A program made the translations under genes and the position numbers. Below are positions 26,331-35,099 of a DNA stretch of 64,000 nucleotides, one piece after another. The stretch is from the NCBI RefSeq assembly GCF_900240295.1, contig NZ_OEQB01000001.1, positions 372,001 to 436,000 on the forward strand. The letters are read 5' to 3'. Source of the DNA: Megasphaera vaginalis (ex Bordigoni et al. 2020). GTDB lineage: Bacteria; Bacillota; Negativicutes; Veillonellales; Megasphaeraceae. The notes beneath the pieces were generated by a model. It saw only the letters and a program-made list of their open reading frames with translations. It was not told the DNA's origin and did not search any database. Numbering within the stretch: position 1 is the stretch's first letter; every line of letters begins with the position of its first letter.

Positions 26331-27572
26331 TTAATATAACTGTTCAAGCTTCGTGTTGCTGTAATAGTGACTTAAGATCGTCCGGTAATACGCCGCGTCC
26401 GTGCCGTGGGTCTTGGCCATTTGATACGCGCCGTACTGGCTCATGCCCAGACCGTGTCCCCAGCCGAAGCCGTAGATCGTAATCGGCATCCCCGCTTTGA
26501 CGGCAAATGTAGCCCCGCGCGAGACTGCCCCCCGATCCGGGTCGGGCGGCGTGCCGCCGCCTTGATAAAAATCAAAAAGAGTGCTGCGCAAGTCAAAAAT
26601 GTCCTGGAAGGAATTCCCCGTAATCTTCACACTGCCGCCAGAACCGTTGACGGTCAGAGACAAGACCCGGCCCGAAACGCCGCGGTCGGCAACACGCATG
26701 GGCCGCTTTGCCAATGGCGACAAGGTGATGGAATGCACCGTGCCGACACCCTTTCCGGCAGCGGCAAGATTACTTGCCAACCGTTCCGGCGAAACCGTTA
26801 CGGCCCAACGGTACGCCGGCATCTGATCGCTGGGATCGGCTACGCCGCGCAAATAGGGAATCTTATTGCCCCAAACGTTTTCACTGTTCTCCGTCCAACC
26901 GCCGGCAGTAGCGCTGAAAAAAGCGTCAATCGGTTTGCCGCCGTATGTCAGAATTTCGCCGTTCGTCACATCGACAGCCTGCCGTACCGACGGTGCTTCA
27001 CCGTTAATGCCGGCATAGGTCTGGCTGTGCGTATCGTCAAGCATGTCAAAACCGCGCTTCTGATAATAATTTTTATGAGAAACAGCATATGTTCTGGCGG
27101 CAACAGCCTGCGCCTTCAGCGCCTCCAGGCTCCATGACGGCGACATTTCCTTGCCGACGACACCATACAAGTACTGTTCCGTCGGTACAACATTGATCGC
27201 CGTTATGCCCCATTGCGTCGGCGATTTGATGAATTCCATGGCGCCGCGATACGCATATCCGTCGGTAATTTTTACGGAACCGTTCGTTGTCAGCGGCCGC
27301 ACGGTGATCGGCCCGGCGCCCGGCGTCCCGTTGACGGCGACAGCCGTACCGTCGAGAGAAATGCGCACCGGTACGTTGGCTCCGTATTTTTTCCATAACG
27401 AGCCGTTCCGGTAGACGCCGACACCTTGGGGACTCATAACGGAAACGGCTCCTTGTCCCTCGCGAATCCCGATCCGGACATTCGGTCCTGCTCCGGCAGC
27501 AAAAGCAGCGGCCGTCAGACAACAAAAAACGACGGCTGCCGCAGCCGCTCCCATTTTTTTCAAGCTCTTCAT
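26331..27572 (-). CDS. SpoIID/LytB-domain cell-wall protein
   Basis: A 413-aa exported protein with a signal peptide (residues 1-25, AAAAAVVFCCLTAAAFAAGA). The SpoIID domain shows AINVVPTEQYLYGVVGKEMS, LKAQAVAARTYA and a C-terminal 'GFGWGHGLGMSQYGA' block. In spore-formers SpoIID is a lytic transglycosylase acting on denuded glycan during engulfment. No sporulation genes are visible here and Negativicutes of this type are generally non-sporulating, so a role in envelope remodelling is more likely. It lies between DUF2905 and queA in one operon. Confidence 0.88.
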   Translation of the reverse strand: MKSLKKMGAAAAAVVFCCLTAAAFAAGAGPNVRIGIREGQGAVSVMSPQGVGVYRNGSLWKKYGANVPVRISLDGTAVAVNGTPGAGPITVRPLTTNGSVKITDGYAYRGAMEFIKSPTQWGITAINVVPTEQYLYGVVGKEMSPSWSLEALKAQAVAARTYAVSHKNYYQKRGFDMLDDTHSQTYAGINGEAPSVRQAVDVTNGEILTYGGKPIDAFFSATAGGWTENSENVWGNKIPYLRGVADPSDQMPAYRWAVTVSPERLASNLAAAGKGVGTVHSITLSPLAKRPMRVADRGVSGRVLSLTVNGSGGSVKITGNSFQDIFDLRSTLFDFYQGGGTPPDPDRGAVSRGATFAVKAGMPITIYGFGWGHGLGMSQYGAYQMAKTHGTDAAYYRTILSHYYSNTKLEQLY

Positions 27573-27591
27573 TGACTATCTTCCTCCTGTG

Positions 27592-27807
27592 TCAGCGATG
27601 CAGAAAAAGGGTCAGTACGATCGTCAATACGACGCTGATAAGCAGCGATGTTGCCAATGGAAAATGGAACGACATGTTCCCCTTTGTCCAATGGAAGTCG
27701 CCCGGCAGATTGCCGAGAAAACGACTGATCCCGGCCTGATCCATAAGCAGCCAGACGACGCCGGCGAGAATACAGACAAGACCGATGATAATCAAGAGTT
27801 TCGCCAT
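27592..27807 (-). CDS. DUF2905 small membrane protein
   Basis: A 71-aa protein with two hydrophobic segments (about 3-21 and 49-68) joined by a 'GNLPGDFHWTKGNMSFHFPLATS' loop that is typical of DUF2905. Function is unknown. A longer frame from 27897 exists, but AGGAGG lies before the ATG at 27807. Placement between ruvB and a SpoIID-family gene is a common Firmicute arrangement. Confidence 0.88.
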   Translation of the reverse strand: MAKLLIIIGLVCILAGVVWLLMDQAGISRFLGNLPGDFHWTKGNMSFHFPLATSLLISVVLTIVLTLFLHR

Positions 27808-27817
27808 ATGTACCTCC

Positions 27818-28840
27818 TCAGAAGAGCGACGGGCTCCGTTCGGTATCGGTCGGCACGGGCAGTCCCAAATGGCGGTACGCAGCTGCCGTAACAACACGCC
27901 CCCGCGGAGTTCGGTTAAGCATCCCCTGCTGCATCAAAAAGGGTTCATACACATCTTCAACGGCGTCAACAGATTCGCTGATAGCAGCGGCGATCGTATC
28001 CAAACCGACGGGACCGCCGGCAAACTTTTCAATGATAACTTGCAATACGCGCCGGTCCGTCCGATCAAGACCGCACCGGTCCACTTCCAGCCGATCCAAT
28101 GCTTTGGCAGCCAGCGCCGCCGTAATCTGCGGTTCCTCAGCCACCTCGGCAAAATCGCGCACACGCTTCAAGAGCCTGTTGGCAATACGCGGTGTACCGC
28201 GGGAACGGGTCGCGATTTCCATGGCTCCCTGTGGCTCAATTGCAATCTGCAAAATGGCGGCAGTCCGCTCAATAATCAGCACCAGTTCTTCTGGACGGTA
28301 AAATTCGAGACGACAGATAACGCCGAACCGATCACGCAAAGGCGGCGCCAAACGGCCGACTTGCGTCGTCGCGCCGATCAGGGTAAACGGCGGCAAATCG
28401 ATACGCACCGAGCGGGCGCTGGGCCCCTTGCCGATGACAATATCTAGCGCGTAGTCTTCCATCGCCGCGTAAAGAACTTCTTCAACACTGTGTGAAAGAC
28501 GATGGATTTCGTCGATGAAGAGGACGTCCCGTTCCTGCAAATTCGTCAGCAGCGCCGCCAGATCTCCTGCCCGCTCAATAGCGGGGCCGGACGTGATGCG
28601 CAGATTGACGCCCAGTTCATTGGCGACGATACCGGCCATCGTCGTTTTCCCGAGCCCCGGCGGCCCGTACAAGAGAACATGATCCAGCGCTTCCTGCCGT
28701 TTCTTGGCCGCCGTAATAAAGACCTGCAAATTTTCTTTGGCTTTAGCCTGCCCAATATATTCCTGCAAATAATGGGGACGCAAACTGTACTGCCAAGAAT
28801 CTCCCGGTATGTCGTTCGTTTCTACGATCCGCTTTTCCAT
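27818..28840 (-). CDS. ruvB: Holliday junction branch-migration ATPase RuvB
   Basis: A 340-aa AAA+ protein. It contains Walker [15 protein letters not shown], Walker [12 protein letters not shown], sensor 1 [20 protein letters not shown], the arginine finger region and a C-terminal winged helix ([16 protein letters not shown]). It drives branch migration with RuvA. A longer frame from 28963 is rejected because AGGAGGTAAGG immediately precedes the ATG at 28840 and the family starts there. It follows ruvA by 2 nt. Confidence 0.98.
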   Translation of the reverse strand: MEKRIVETNDIPGDSWQYSLRPHYLQEYIGQAKAKENLQVFITAAKKRQEALDHVLLYGPPGLGKTTMAGIVANELGVNLRITSGPAIERAGDLAALLTNLQERDVLFIDEIHRLSHSVEEVLYAAMEDYALDIVIGKGPSARSVRIDLPPFTLIGATTQVGRLAPPLRDRFGVICRLEFYRPEELVLIIERTAAILQIAIEPQGAMEIATRSRGTPRIANRLLKRVRDFAEVAEEPQITAALAAKALDRLEVDRCGLDRTDRRVLQVIIEKFAGGPVGLDTIAAAISESVDAVEDVYEPFLMQQGMLNRTPRGRVVTAAAYRHLGLPVPTDTERSPSLF

Positions 28841-28842
28841 CC

Positions 28843-29445
28843 TTACCTCCTCGTGCCGAGAGCACGGAGCACAGCTCTGATCAACTCTTCTACCGTTTTC
28901 GCCCGTTCCTGATGTACGGCAATCAACGGTTCCGCTTCCTGAGTCGTGTATCCGAGGCTGCACAGCGCCGCCAATGCTTCCTCGCCGATACCGGACGGCG
29001 CTCCTGCCGGCGCGGCAATCGGTTCCGCTTCTGCACCTGCAGCAATCCCGCCGATCTTATCCTGCAATTCCAGGACGATGCGCTCCGCCGTTTTTTTGCC
29101 GATACCCGGCATCTTCGTCAACGTGCTCATATCTTTTTTCTGTACAGCCACACGAAATCCGTCGGGCTGCACGGCACTCAGAATCCCTAAAGCCACTTTC
29201 GGCCCGACGCCGTTGACCCCGATGAGAAGCATGAAAAGATCATACTCATCTTGCGTCAGGAACCCGTAAAGTAAAATGGCGTCTTCCCTGACATTCATAT
29301 ACGTGTACAGGAGGACTTCCCGGCCCGGCGTCAGCTGTTCCAATGTCGACAGCGGCGCATAAGTCCGGTAACCGACACCGCGAACATTGACGAAACAGGA
29401 ATCGCGAAACGTATGTGTCACCGTTCCTTCAAGATATCCGATCAT
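28843..29445 (-). CDS. ruvA: Holliday junction-binding protein RuvA
   Basis: A 200-aa protein with an N-terminal OB fold ([15 protein letters not shown]), two helix-hairpin-helix motifs ([17 protein letters not shown] and [19 protein letters not shown]) and a C-terminal UBA-like domain ([18 protein letters not shown]). It holds the four-way junction for RuvB and RuvC. The ATG at 29445 overlaps the ruvC stop by 4 bp. Confidence 0.97.
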   Translation of the reverse strand: MIGYLEGTVTHTFRDSCFVNVRGVGYRTYAPLSTLEQLTPGREVLLYTYMNVREDAILLYGFLTQDEYDLFMLLIGVNGVGPKVALGILSAVQPDGFRVAVQKKDMSTLTKMPGIGKKTAERIVLELQDKIGGIAAGAEAEPIAAPAGAPSGIGEEALAALCSLGYTTQEAEPLIAVHQERAKTVEELIRAVLRALGTRR

Positions 29446-29942
29446 AACTGCACTGTCCTCCTTAAGCGCTGCGAACGGCTGCAATAAACGGCGTAAATGG
29501 CCATGGCCAAACCGTCGGCCGCATCGTCAGGCTTGATCTTTTCACGGATTCCGAGAAGCCGCATCGTCATATCGATTACCTGATTTTTCGTCGCCCTGCC
29601 GTAACCGGTCACACCTTGCTTGACCTGAAGCGGCGAAAATTCCAGCAAGGGAATCGCCGCCTGCTGTGCCGTAAGCAACACGATGCCTCTGGCCTGCCCG
29701 ACGGCAATGGCCGTCGTCACATTGCGGTTAAAAAAGAGCTGCTCCACGCCGATCACATCGGGATGATACTTGGCATAGAGTTCCTGCAGTCCATCGTGGA
29801 TCATGACCAGCCGCTCCGCATCGGTATGCTCCGGCGTCGTTTCGATCGTACCGTACGTAACCGGACGCAGCCGGCTGCCGTCAGCATCGACAACGCCGAA
29901 ACCGCAGATGGCCGTTCCCGGATCAATTCCCATTGCCCGCAT
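29442..29942 (-). CDS. ruvC: Crossover junction endodeoxyribonuclease RuvC
   Basis: A 166-aa RNase H-fold resolvase. The catalytic acids are in GIDPGTAICGFGVVD (Asp6), the VIGVEQLFF block (Glu) and the C-terminal KPDDAADGLAMAIYA block. It cuts Holliday junctions symmetrically. AGGAG sits 9 nt before the ATG at 29942. It heads the ruvC-ruvA-ruvB run that reads into queA-tgt and the sec genes. Confidence 0.97.
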   Translation of the reverse strand: MRAMGIDPGTAICGFGVVDADGSRLRPVTYGTIETTPEHTDAERLVMIHDGLQELYAKYHPDVIGVEQLFFNRNVTTAIAVGQARGIVLLTAQQAAIPLLEFSPLQVKQGVTGYGRATKNQVIDMTMRLLGIREKIKPDDAADGLAMAIYAVYCSRSQRLRRTVQL

Positions 29943-29976
29943 CAGCAAGCCACTCCTTTCGTAAATCGTATTTTAT

Positions 29977-30006
29977 ATTATAACATAAGCCGGGGGTCCA
30001 AACCAA
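29977..30006 (-). promoter_or_regulatory. Promoter of the ruvCAB operon
   Basis: TTGGTT, an 18-bp spacer and a perfect TATAAT lie 34 bp upstream of ruvC. There is no LexA-like site visible. Confidence 0.6.
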
Positions 30007-30038
30007 CAAAGAAAAAAACTCCCGCACTGACAAAAAAA

Positions 30039-30058
30039 GTGTGCCTTATCAGGCACAC
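30039..30058 (-). terminator. Terminator of yceD-rpmF
   Basis: A perfect 8-bp stem (GTGTGCCT / AGGCACAC) with loop TATC is followed on the minus strand by seven T. Confidence 0.9.
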
Positions 30059-30069
30059 CCTCTTGTTTC

Positions 30070-30255
30070 TTATTCAGCTGCTGTGTTATTGACAACCTGT
30101 TTGCCCTTATAAAAGCCGCAAGTAGGGCATACGTGATGGGGCATCATCGCTTCGTGACACTGCGGGCATTCTACGTAACCCGGTGCTGTCAGCTTCCAGT
30201 TCGCACGGCGTCTATTCTGACGCGTCTGAGATAATCGGTTCTTCGGTACTGCCAT
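30070..30255 (-). CDS. rpmF: 50S ribosomal protein L32
   Basis: A 61-aa protein starting MAVPKNRLSQTRQNRRRANW, the universal L32 start, with a zinc-binding C-x2-C ... C-x2-C pair (ECPQCHE and VCPTCG). It is the zinc form of L32. The ATG at 30255 follows a strong AAGGAGG-type site; a longer frame at 30285 is rejected. It lies 36 nt after yceD, the usual pairing. Confidence 0.97.
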   Translation of the reverse strand: MAVPKNRLSQTRQNRRRANWKLTAPGYVECPQCHEAMMPHHVCPTCGFYKGKQVVNNTAAE

Positions 30256-30291
30256 AATCTGCACCTCCTTAACGCATGGTAGCAAGCCGTT

Positions 30292-30792
30292 TTATTGTTT
30301 ATCATGCAATAAATCATTTAAAACAGCCAATCTAGGGTCGATCCTCTCGGTAGGACAACTACATGGCCCGTCATTCAGATTTGCGCCGCACTGCGGGCAA
30401 AAGCCTGCACAATCTGGGCGACACAATACATTCATTGGTTCACTGAGGATCAAGATTTCTCGAATCGTCTCTGTCAAATCGATATATTCCCCGTTATAAG
30501 GAAGTACATCAGGCGGAAGCTCCGCTTCCGTTCCGTAGACTTCAGACAGCCTTTCCTTCCGATCCACCGATACCGGTGTCAGGCAGCGTCCGCACGGGTA
30601 GACACCTGAAGTATGAACCGTTCCTCGAACGATAATATGAGATCCGTCATACCAAAACTTCCCGACAACGGTCACTTCATTATCCTTCCAGGGAAACGCC
30701 TCTACTTCACCTAATGCGGCAGCCGGTTTTTTGAAAGAAAAAGGGAATTTGCGGTCCCTTTCTTGACGTGCATCTTCGACTTGTAGTTTCAT
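30292..30792 (-). CDS. YceD/DUF177 family protein
   Basis: A 166-aa protein. The central 'VYPCGRCLTPVSV' CxxC motif and a C-terminal cysteine cluster (CRPDCAGFCPQCGANLNDGPCSC) are typical of DUF177. Homologues are linked to 23S rRNA and ribosome assembly, consistent with the following rpmF. A GAGG site lies ahead of the ATG. It is transcribed from a perfect consensus promoter. Confidence 0.9.
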   Translation of the reverse strand: MKLQVEDARQERDRKFPFSFKKPAAALGEVEAFPWKDNEVTVVGKFWYDGSHIIVRGTVHTSGVYPCGRCLTPVSVDRKERLSEVYGTEAELPPDVLPYNGEYIDLTETIREILILSEPMNVLCRPDCAGFCPQCGANLNDGPCSCPTERIDPRLAVLNDLLHDKQ

Positions 30793-30813
30793 TGTTTCTA
30801 CCTCGACTATACT

Positions 30814-30842
30814 ATTATATATATGACATTACTCTTTGTCAA
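30814..30842 (-). promoter_or_regulatory. Consensus promoter of yceD-rpmF
   Basis: TTGACA, a 17-bp spacer and TATAAT match the housekeeping consensus at all twelve positions, fitting strong expression of a ribosomal protein. Confidence 0.92.
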
Positions 30843-30953
30843 CAAATGACTGTCGATTCCCATGGCTGAAGCTGAAATGCAAACCACGAGACACTGCTGA
30901 CACACAACTAGCCGGCAGCGATCCGATTCGCCGCCAAAACATCTGTTTGCCCG

Positions 30954-32594
30954 TTATCTGCCGATAAACTCACGAAGCCATGAATTTTCCGGCACCAAAG
31001 CGGCATCAAGAGGACGGAAAGGCCGGAGGAACTTCAGCAGCCGCTGCGCTTCGGCATAATGTTCGCTGTCCTGACCGATCATCTGCAACAGAGGCTCCGC
31101 ATAGGTCTTGAGAACGGATATTTCATACGGTAGCGCCGTATTGAAGATCGAATCGGCATCTTCCTGATAAGGGTAAATATTCGCTTCTTCACCGCGACGC
31201 ACATCGCTCCAAATTTCCATTGTCGCCTGCGGACCGCGATTGCGAAATTGATGATCCCGTACGATACGGCGCAAAATGCGCGTATCGGAAGTTGAGATGC
31301 GGTTGTGGTCATTAATCCGTATCTGCGTCAGCACGCCGAGAGAAATTTTCACCTTCTCGTAACGCGGCAGCATATATGTCAGCGAATCATTTAAAGCGTG
31401 CAAGCCTTCGACGACAATAGGCTGATCCGGTTCCAAACAGGTTTCCTCGTCATCAAAGAAGCGCTGTCCCGTGACGAAATCAAACCGCGCCAGACGAACG
31501 GGCCGGCCTTGCTGCAAGTCATCAATCTGCTTATTGAAAAGCGGTATGTTAATAGCCCGCAACGATTCAAAGTCATATGACCCGTCCGGATTTTTCGGCG
31601 TATCTTCCCGATTGTAAAAGTAATCGTCTAGCGAAACGGATACCGGCCGCAAACCGACAACGCGAAGCTGCGTTACCAGCCGTTTACAGAACGTCGTCTT
31701 CCCTGCCGAAGAGGGGCCGGCGATAAGGACGACTTTGATCTTCGGACGCTGTTCAACGATATAATCGGCAAGATGGCCTAATTTTTTTTCCTGCAGTGCT
31801 TCCGCCATATCGACGATAGCCTTGATCGTGCCGTCTTCAATGTATCGGTTCAAGTCGGATACGTATTCGCAGCGCACAATACGTCCCCACTCTTCCGCCT
31901 CCAAAAACAGACGCGCCATTTTAGGAATCTCCTTATACGGCGGCAGCGTATCGGGATCGCCGACGTGGGGATACTCGAGAATAACGCCCGGCGCATAGGA
32001 ACGCAAATTGAAACATGTCACATATCCCATGCTCGGCAACAGCGGCCCCATGAAATAGTCAAAAGCCTGCCCGCATTGATAGGCCATGACATAATCCATC
32101 TCCACATGTTCCAAAAGCTCCGCTTCCCGTTCCATCTGTCGGTTCAGACACATGGTTCTTGCCGTTTCGGCGCTGACGACAACTTGTGTAATCGGTTCAT
32201 CTTGCGCCGTGATTTCGCGCATCCGCGTCTTGATGGCATCGACATCTGCCGCCGTCACGGTATGTCCGATCTGCAATTCACAGTACAGTGCCTTCCGCAG
32301 GGCGTGCTTGACACAGACAATGCCGCGGGGATACAGATCGGAAACGGCGCGGGAAAGAAGAAATATCACGGTTCGCGCAATACACTGGTTGCCCTCAAGG
32401 GAGGCCATGGAAAACCATTCGACAGTACCGCTCTCCCTGACCGGGGTCTGCAGTCCGACAAAGTCATTGTTATATAAAGCCGCCGCCGTCCTCCACCGTT
32501 GCGGCTTACAACAGAGGCGTTCGATTTCCGCCAAAGTCATTCCCGCTTCAACTTGATATTCCTTTTGATTGCCCTTATCGTATAAAGTTACCAT
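30954..32594 (-). CDS. TGS-domain nucleoside (uridine) kinase
   Basis: A 546-aa protein of an architecture common in Firmicutes. An N-terminal TGS-like ubiquitin fold (VTLYDKGNQKEYQVEAGMTL) is followed by a region resembling the threonyl/alanyl-tRNA synthetase second additional domain, and then a C-terminal P-loop kinase with KVVLIAGPSSAGKTTFCKRL at about residues 283-302. The kinase half resembles uridine kinases (SVSLDDYFYNREDTPKNPDG). Substrate and the role of the front half are unproven. AGGAAGG lies 9 nt before the ATG at 32594. It is transcribed alone. Confidence 0.85.
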   Translation of the reverse strand: MVTLYDKGNQKEYQVEAGMTLAEIERLCCKPQRWRTAAALYNNDFVGLQTPVRESGTVEWFSMASLEGNQCIARTVIFLLSRAVSDLYPRGIVCVKHALRKALYCELQIGHTVTAADVDAIKTRMREITAQDEPITQVVVSAETARTMCLNRQMEREAELLEHVEMDYVMAYQCGQAFDYFMGPLLPSMGYVTCFNLRSYAPGVILEYPHVGDPDTLPPYKEIPKMARLFLEAEEWGRIVRCEYVSDLNRYIEDGTIKAIVDMAEALQEKKLGHLADYIVEQRPKIKVVLIAGPSSAGKTTFCKRLVTQLRVVGLRPVSVSLDDYFYNREDTPKNPDGSYDFESLRAINIPLFNKQIDDLQQGRPVRLARFDFVTGQRFFDDEETCLEPDQPIVVEGLHALNDSLTYMLPRYEKVKISLGVLTQIRINDHNRISTSDTRILRRIVRDHQFRNRGPQATMEIWSDVRRGEEANIYPYQEDADSIFNTALPYEISVLKTYAEPLLQMIGQDSEHYAEAQRLLKFLRPFRPLDAALVPENSWLREFIGR

Positions 32595-32625
32595 ATCATG
32601 AATCCTTCCTGAATACAAGACATAC

Positions 32626-32654
32626 TTAATAGGTAGTATTCGATATTCTGTCAG
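32626..32654 (-). promoter_or_regulatory. Promoter of the nucleoside kinase
   Basis: CTGACA, a 17-bp spacer and TATTAA, 32 bp upstream of the start codon. Confidence 0.6.
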
Positions 32655-32668
32655 CCATTTCCTTTTTA

Positions 32669-32698
32669 TTGCTCCAGTTTATTAAAATATGGTATAAT
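32669..32698 (+). promoter_or_regulatory. Promoter of the 349-aa membrane-anchored protein
   Basis: TTGCTC, an 18-bp spacer and TATAAT, 43 bp ahead of the ATG at 32741. It is divergent from the nucleoside kinase promoter. Confidence 0.6.
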
Positions 32699-32740
32699 TT
32701 GCCGTGTCTTTAGTTTTCTTTTATAAATCGAGGTACGCCT

Positions 32741-33790
32741 ATGGCAAAACCGAAAAATCGCTTCTGGGATATAAAGCTGCTTGCCGCCTTATGTCTGTTC
32801 TTCCTTTGCTGCGCCGGCCTCTTTCTGTCTTACGACCGTTTGTACAGGGATACGCCTGATTACGCGGCAAGCCGGCTGGTCGCGGCAATACGGGAAAACG
32901 ATCCGGACCGGGCGGCAGCGTATATGAACGGCGAGTCGCTGACGGCACAGTTTTTTGATGCCTTGACAAGCGAATACCAGGGCACGGCGGAACCGTCGGC
33001 TGCGGCCCGGCTGATCTGGCTGCCGCTGCGCACCGATTTCATTGCCACAGGCCGACAATGGATAAAGAATGAAACGGCGGGCCGAACAGACGACCAAGAC
33101 GCCCTCGCCGTTTCACAAAAAATGGCCGGACAGATGCGGGAGCTGAACTTGCCCGTGCCGCTGACAAACTGGCACTGTACGGCTATGTCCTTCAGCCGCC
33201 CGTTAACGGAAACAACGGCGGAAATAACCTTTACGCTGCATAATGATGCCCTTGATCAGGACATTCTCTGCCCGACGATTTGGAAACGGAACGATCTCCA
33301 TCGCTGGCAACTGCAGGAATTTTCGGACGCCCCGCTCCTTGTCCGCGATCTTCGCCGGGCCTACCGAACGGCGCTGGCGACATATAACGAAGACCAGCAG
33401 CGGCAAATCGATAAATTAGCCGGAGCAGAGGTCACGGCAGCAGCCTTGATCCGACAAGACGACAAAAACGCACCGACTTTCCTGCGCATTCAGTATGTGG
33501 CCCATTTTCCGTCAGGAACGGCTGCCCTCAGCAATGTTCGTGCCGTGTATACGCTGCGGCGCAGCAACGATGACACCATTCTTTACCGTACGGAAATGCA
33601 TCTGTCCGCCGCTGATCCGGAACAGCCTCATACAAGCCAATTTTTGTTATCCCCCCTTGCGACGGCGCAGTTTTATCCCCTCGGACAAATGGTCATAAGC
33701 GATACGACAAGCACCATATCGGTCATCTCCGTCCGTTTGAAAGACGGTACGGTTCTGGCGAAAGAAACGCGCTTGCCAGTTGAATTATAA
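32741..33790 (+). CDS. Membrane-anchored protein of unknown function
   Basis: A 349-aa protein. Residues 12-30 form a single membrane helix (LLAALCLFFLCCAGLFLSY), leaving about 315 residues outside the cytoplasm. Residues 40-80 (DYAASRLVAAIRENDPDRAA) look like a DUF4878- or NTF2-like helix seen in surface lipoproteins, but I cannot assign the family. The C-terminal half is rich in beta-strand patterns. It is followed 28 nt later by a cation exporter gene and is probably co-transcribed with it. Confidence 0.75.
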   Translation: MAKPKNRFWDIKLLAALCLFFLCCAGLFLSYDRLYRDTPDYAASRLVAAIRENDPDRAAAYMNGESLTAQFFDALTSEYQGTAEPSAAARLIWLPLRTDFIATGRQWIKNETAGRTDDQDALAVSQKMAGQMRELNLPVPLTNWHCTAMSFSRPLTETTAEITFTLHNDALDQDILCPTIWKRNDLHRWQLQEFSDAPLLVRDLRRAYRTALATYNEDQQRQIDKLAGAEVTAAALIRQDDKNAPTFLRIQYVAHFPSGTAALSNVRAVYTLRRSNDDTILYRTEMHLSAADPEQPHTSQFLLSPLATAQFYPLGQMVISDTTSTISVISVRLKDGTVLAKETRLPVEL

Positions 33791-33818
33791 TTTTCATGAT
33801 GTCAGGAGCTTCCATCTT

Positions 33819-34382
33819 ATGACTGCTTTCATAACTGCTTTACTCATGGTTGTCCTCGCCGAATTGGGCGATAAAACACAACTTTTAGCCATGGCTTTCG
33901 CAACACGATTCAATTGGAAAACCGTAATGGCCGCTATTACCGTCGCGACGATCGTCAACCATCTCTTTGCCATCCTCATAGGTGTCTACCTGAACAGCCT
34001 CATCCACATGGAGACGATAAAAATCATCGCTTCTCTGGCCTTTATCTTTTTCGGTTTGTGGACGATCCGCGGCGACACGCTCGACGGAGAAGATACGAAA
34101 GACCGGTTCAATCCTTTCTGGACCGTCGCCATTGCTTTTTTCGCCGCAGAAATGGGCGACAAAACGCAACTGGCAACGATCACCATCGCCGCACAATTCG
34201 GTCAGCTCGTACCGATTCTCTGCGGTACGACGTTGGGTATGGTCATTGCCGACGGTTTCGGCATTATTGCCGGCATCGTCCTTAACAAACATCTCCCGGC
34301 CAAGCAAATTCGCTACGTTGCCGCCGCCATTTTCATCCTGTGCGGCGTTGCCGGACTCACAGTGTCGTTCGGACTGGTTTGA
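33819..34382 (+). CDS. TMEM165/GDT1 (UPF0016) family cation exporter
   Basis: A 187-aa protein with six helices formed by two repeated units. Each repeat bears the E-x-G-D-K-T signature (AELGDKTQLLAM near residue 15 and AEMGDKTQLATI near residue 108). Bacterial members export manganese, others calcium. Specificity here is inferred. A longer frame starts at 33780 but AGGAG lies 10 nt before the ATG at 33819. No manganese riboswitch (yybP-ykoY) was seen ahead of it. Confidence 0.9.
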   Translation: MTAFITALLMVVLAELGDKTQLLAMAFATRFNWKTVMAAITVATIVNHLFAILIGVYLNSLIHMETIKIIASLAFIFFGLWTIRGDTLDGEDTKDRFNPFWTVAIAFFAAEMGDKTQLATITIAAQFGQLVPILCGTTLGMVIADGFGIIAGIVLNKHLPAKQIRYVAAAIFILCGVAGLTVSFGLV

Positions 34383-34384
34383 AA

Positions 34385-34420
34385 CAAAAGGCTGTCTGCC
34401 GTCGTGCAGACAGCCTTTTG
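34385..34420 (+). terminator. Terminator after the cation exporter
   Basis: A perfect 15-bp stem (CAAAAGGCTGTCTGC and its complement) with a 6-nt loop begins 2 nt after the stop codon. Confidence 0.85.
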
Positions 34421-34574
34421 TACGCCTTTGCGTTTCATCTCGCCCTTACCGAGTACGCATCAATTCGTGCGTTCACGCAAAAAGCGCCTCCTCTGTGCTG
34501 AACAACCCCGTCGTTCAGTGCAAAAGAAGCGCGCTTATCCCTCTGTTATCAATTCTTCCTGCAAATCGTCAGCC

Positions 34575-34994
34575 TTAATGACCGTGTATCTGGATGACCT
34601 TCGGTTTGACTTTATCATCGTTCGACAGAGACCGGTCAAACAACTTCACCCCGATCAATCCGACACAGAAACCGGCGATACCGCCGACGATCTCGGCCTG
34701 CACCGTATCAACGCTGCCGTTTTGCCCGGCCAAATACCCGAGAAACGCGCCGATCACCGCAACCAGAAGCGGCATGATGAAACAGACAAAGGCACCGACG
34801 ACAATATTCGTTTCCCGCAATTCAAAAGATACATGCTGCCCCACTTTAGCGCCGACGGGATTCAACGCTTTGACAACAATATCATTGGCGCCGTCGCAAG
34901 CGCCGCAAGCGATGCAGTCGGAATGGCGGCCTACTTTTATTTCTGCCAACCCGTTATCAAGAAGAGAAATAATCGTTCCTTCTTCTACTTTCAT
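34575..34994 (-). CDS. RseC/MucC family membrane protein (with cysteine motif)
   Basis: A 139-aa protein. The N-terminal domain has the C-x2-C-x2-C pattern (CIACGAC at residues 27-33) typical of SoxR-reducing-system RseC proteins, then two membrane helices (about 65-85 and 100-120). RseC homologues associate with the Rnf/Rsx electron-transport complex or with sigma-E control. No rnf gene is in the window. It has its own promoter at 35045-35073. A second, cysteine-free copy lies just upstream. Confidence 0.85.
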   Translation of the reverse strand: MKVEEGTIISLLDNGLAEIKVGRHSDCIACGACDGANDIVVKALNPVGAKVGQHVSFELRETNIVVGAFVCFIMPLLVAVIGAFLGYLAGQNGSVDTVQAEIVGGIAGFCVGLIGVKLFDRSLSNDDKVKPKVIQIHGH

Positions 34995-35044
34995 AATAAT
35001 CTTCTCCCTTCGTCAAAGAAGCACCTCTCCGAGGGCTGCTTTGC

Positions 35045-35073
35045 ATTATAGCATACCTCACCATTACCTTCAA
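35045..35073 (-). promoter_or_regulatory. Promoter of the cysteine-containing RseC gene
   Basis: TTGAAG, a 17-bp spacer and TATAAT, about 50 bp upstream of the start codon. Confidence 0.75.
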
Positions 35074-35099
35074 CGGAAGCGCCGGCGACTGCAGTGATT

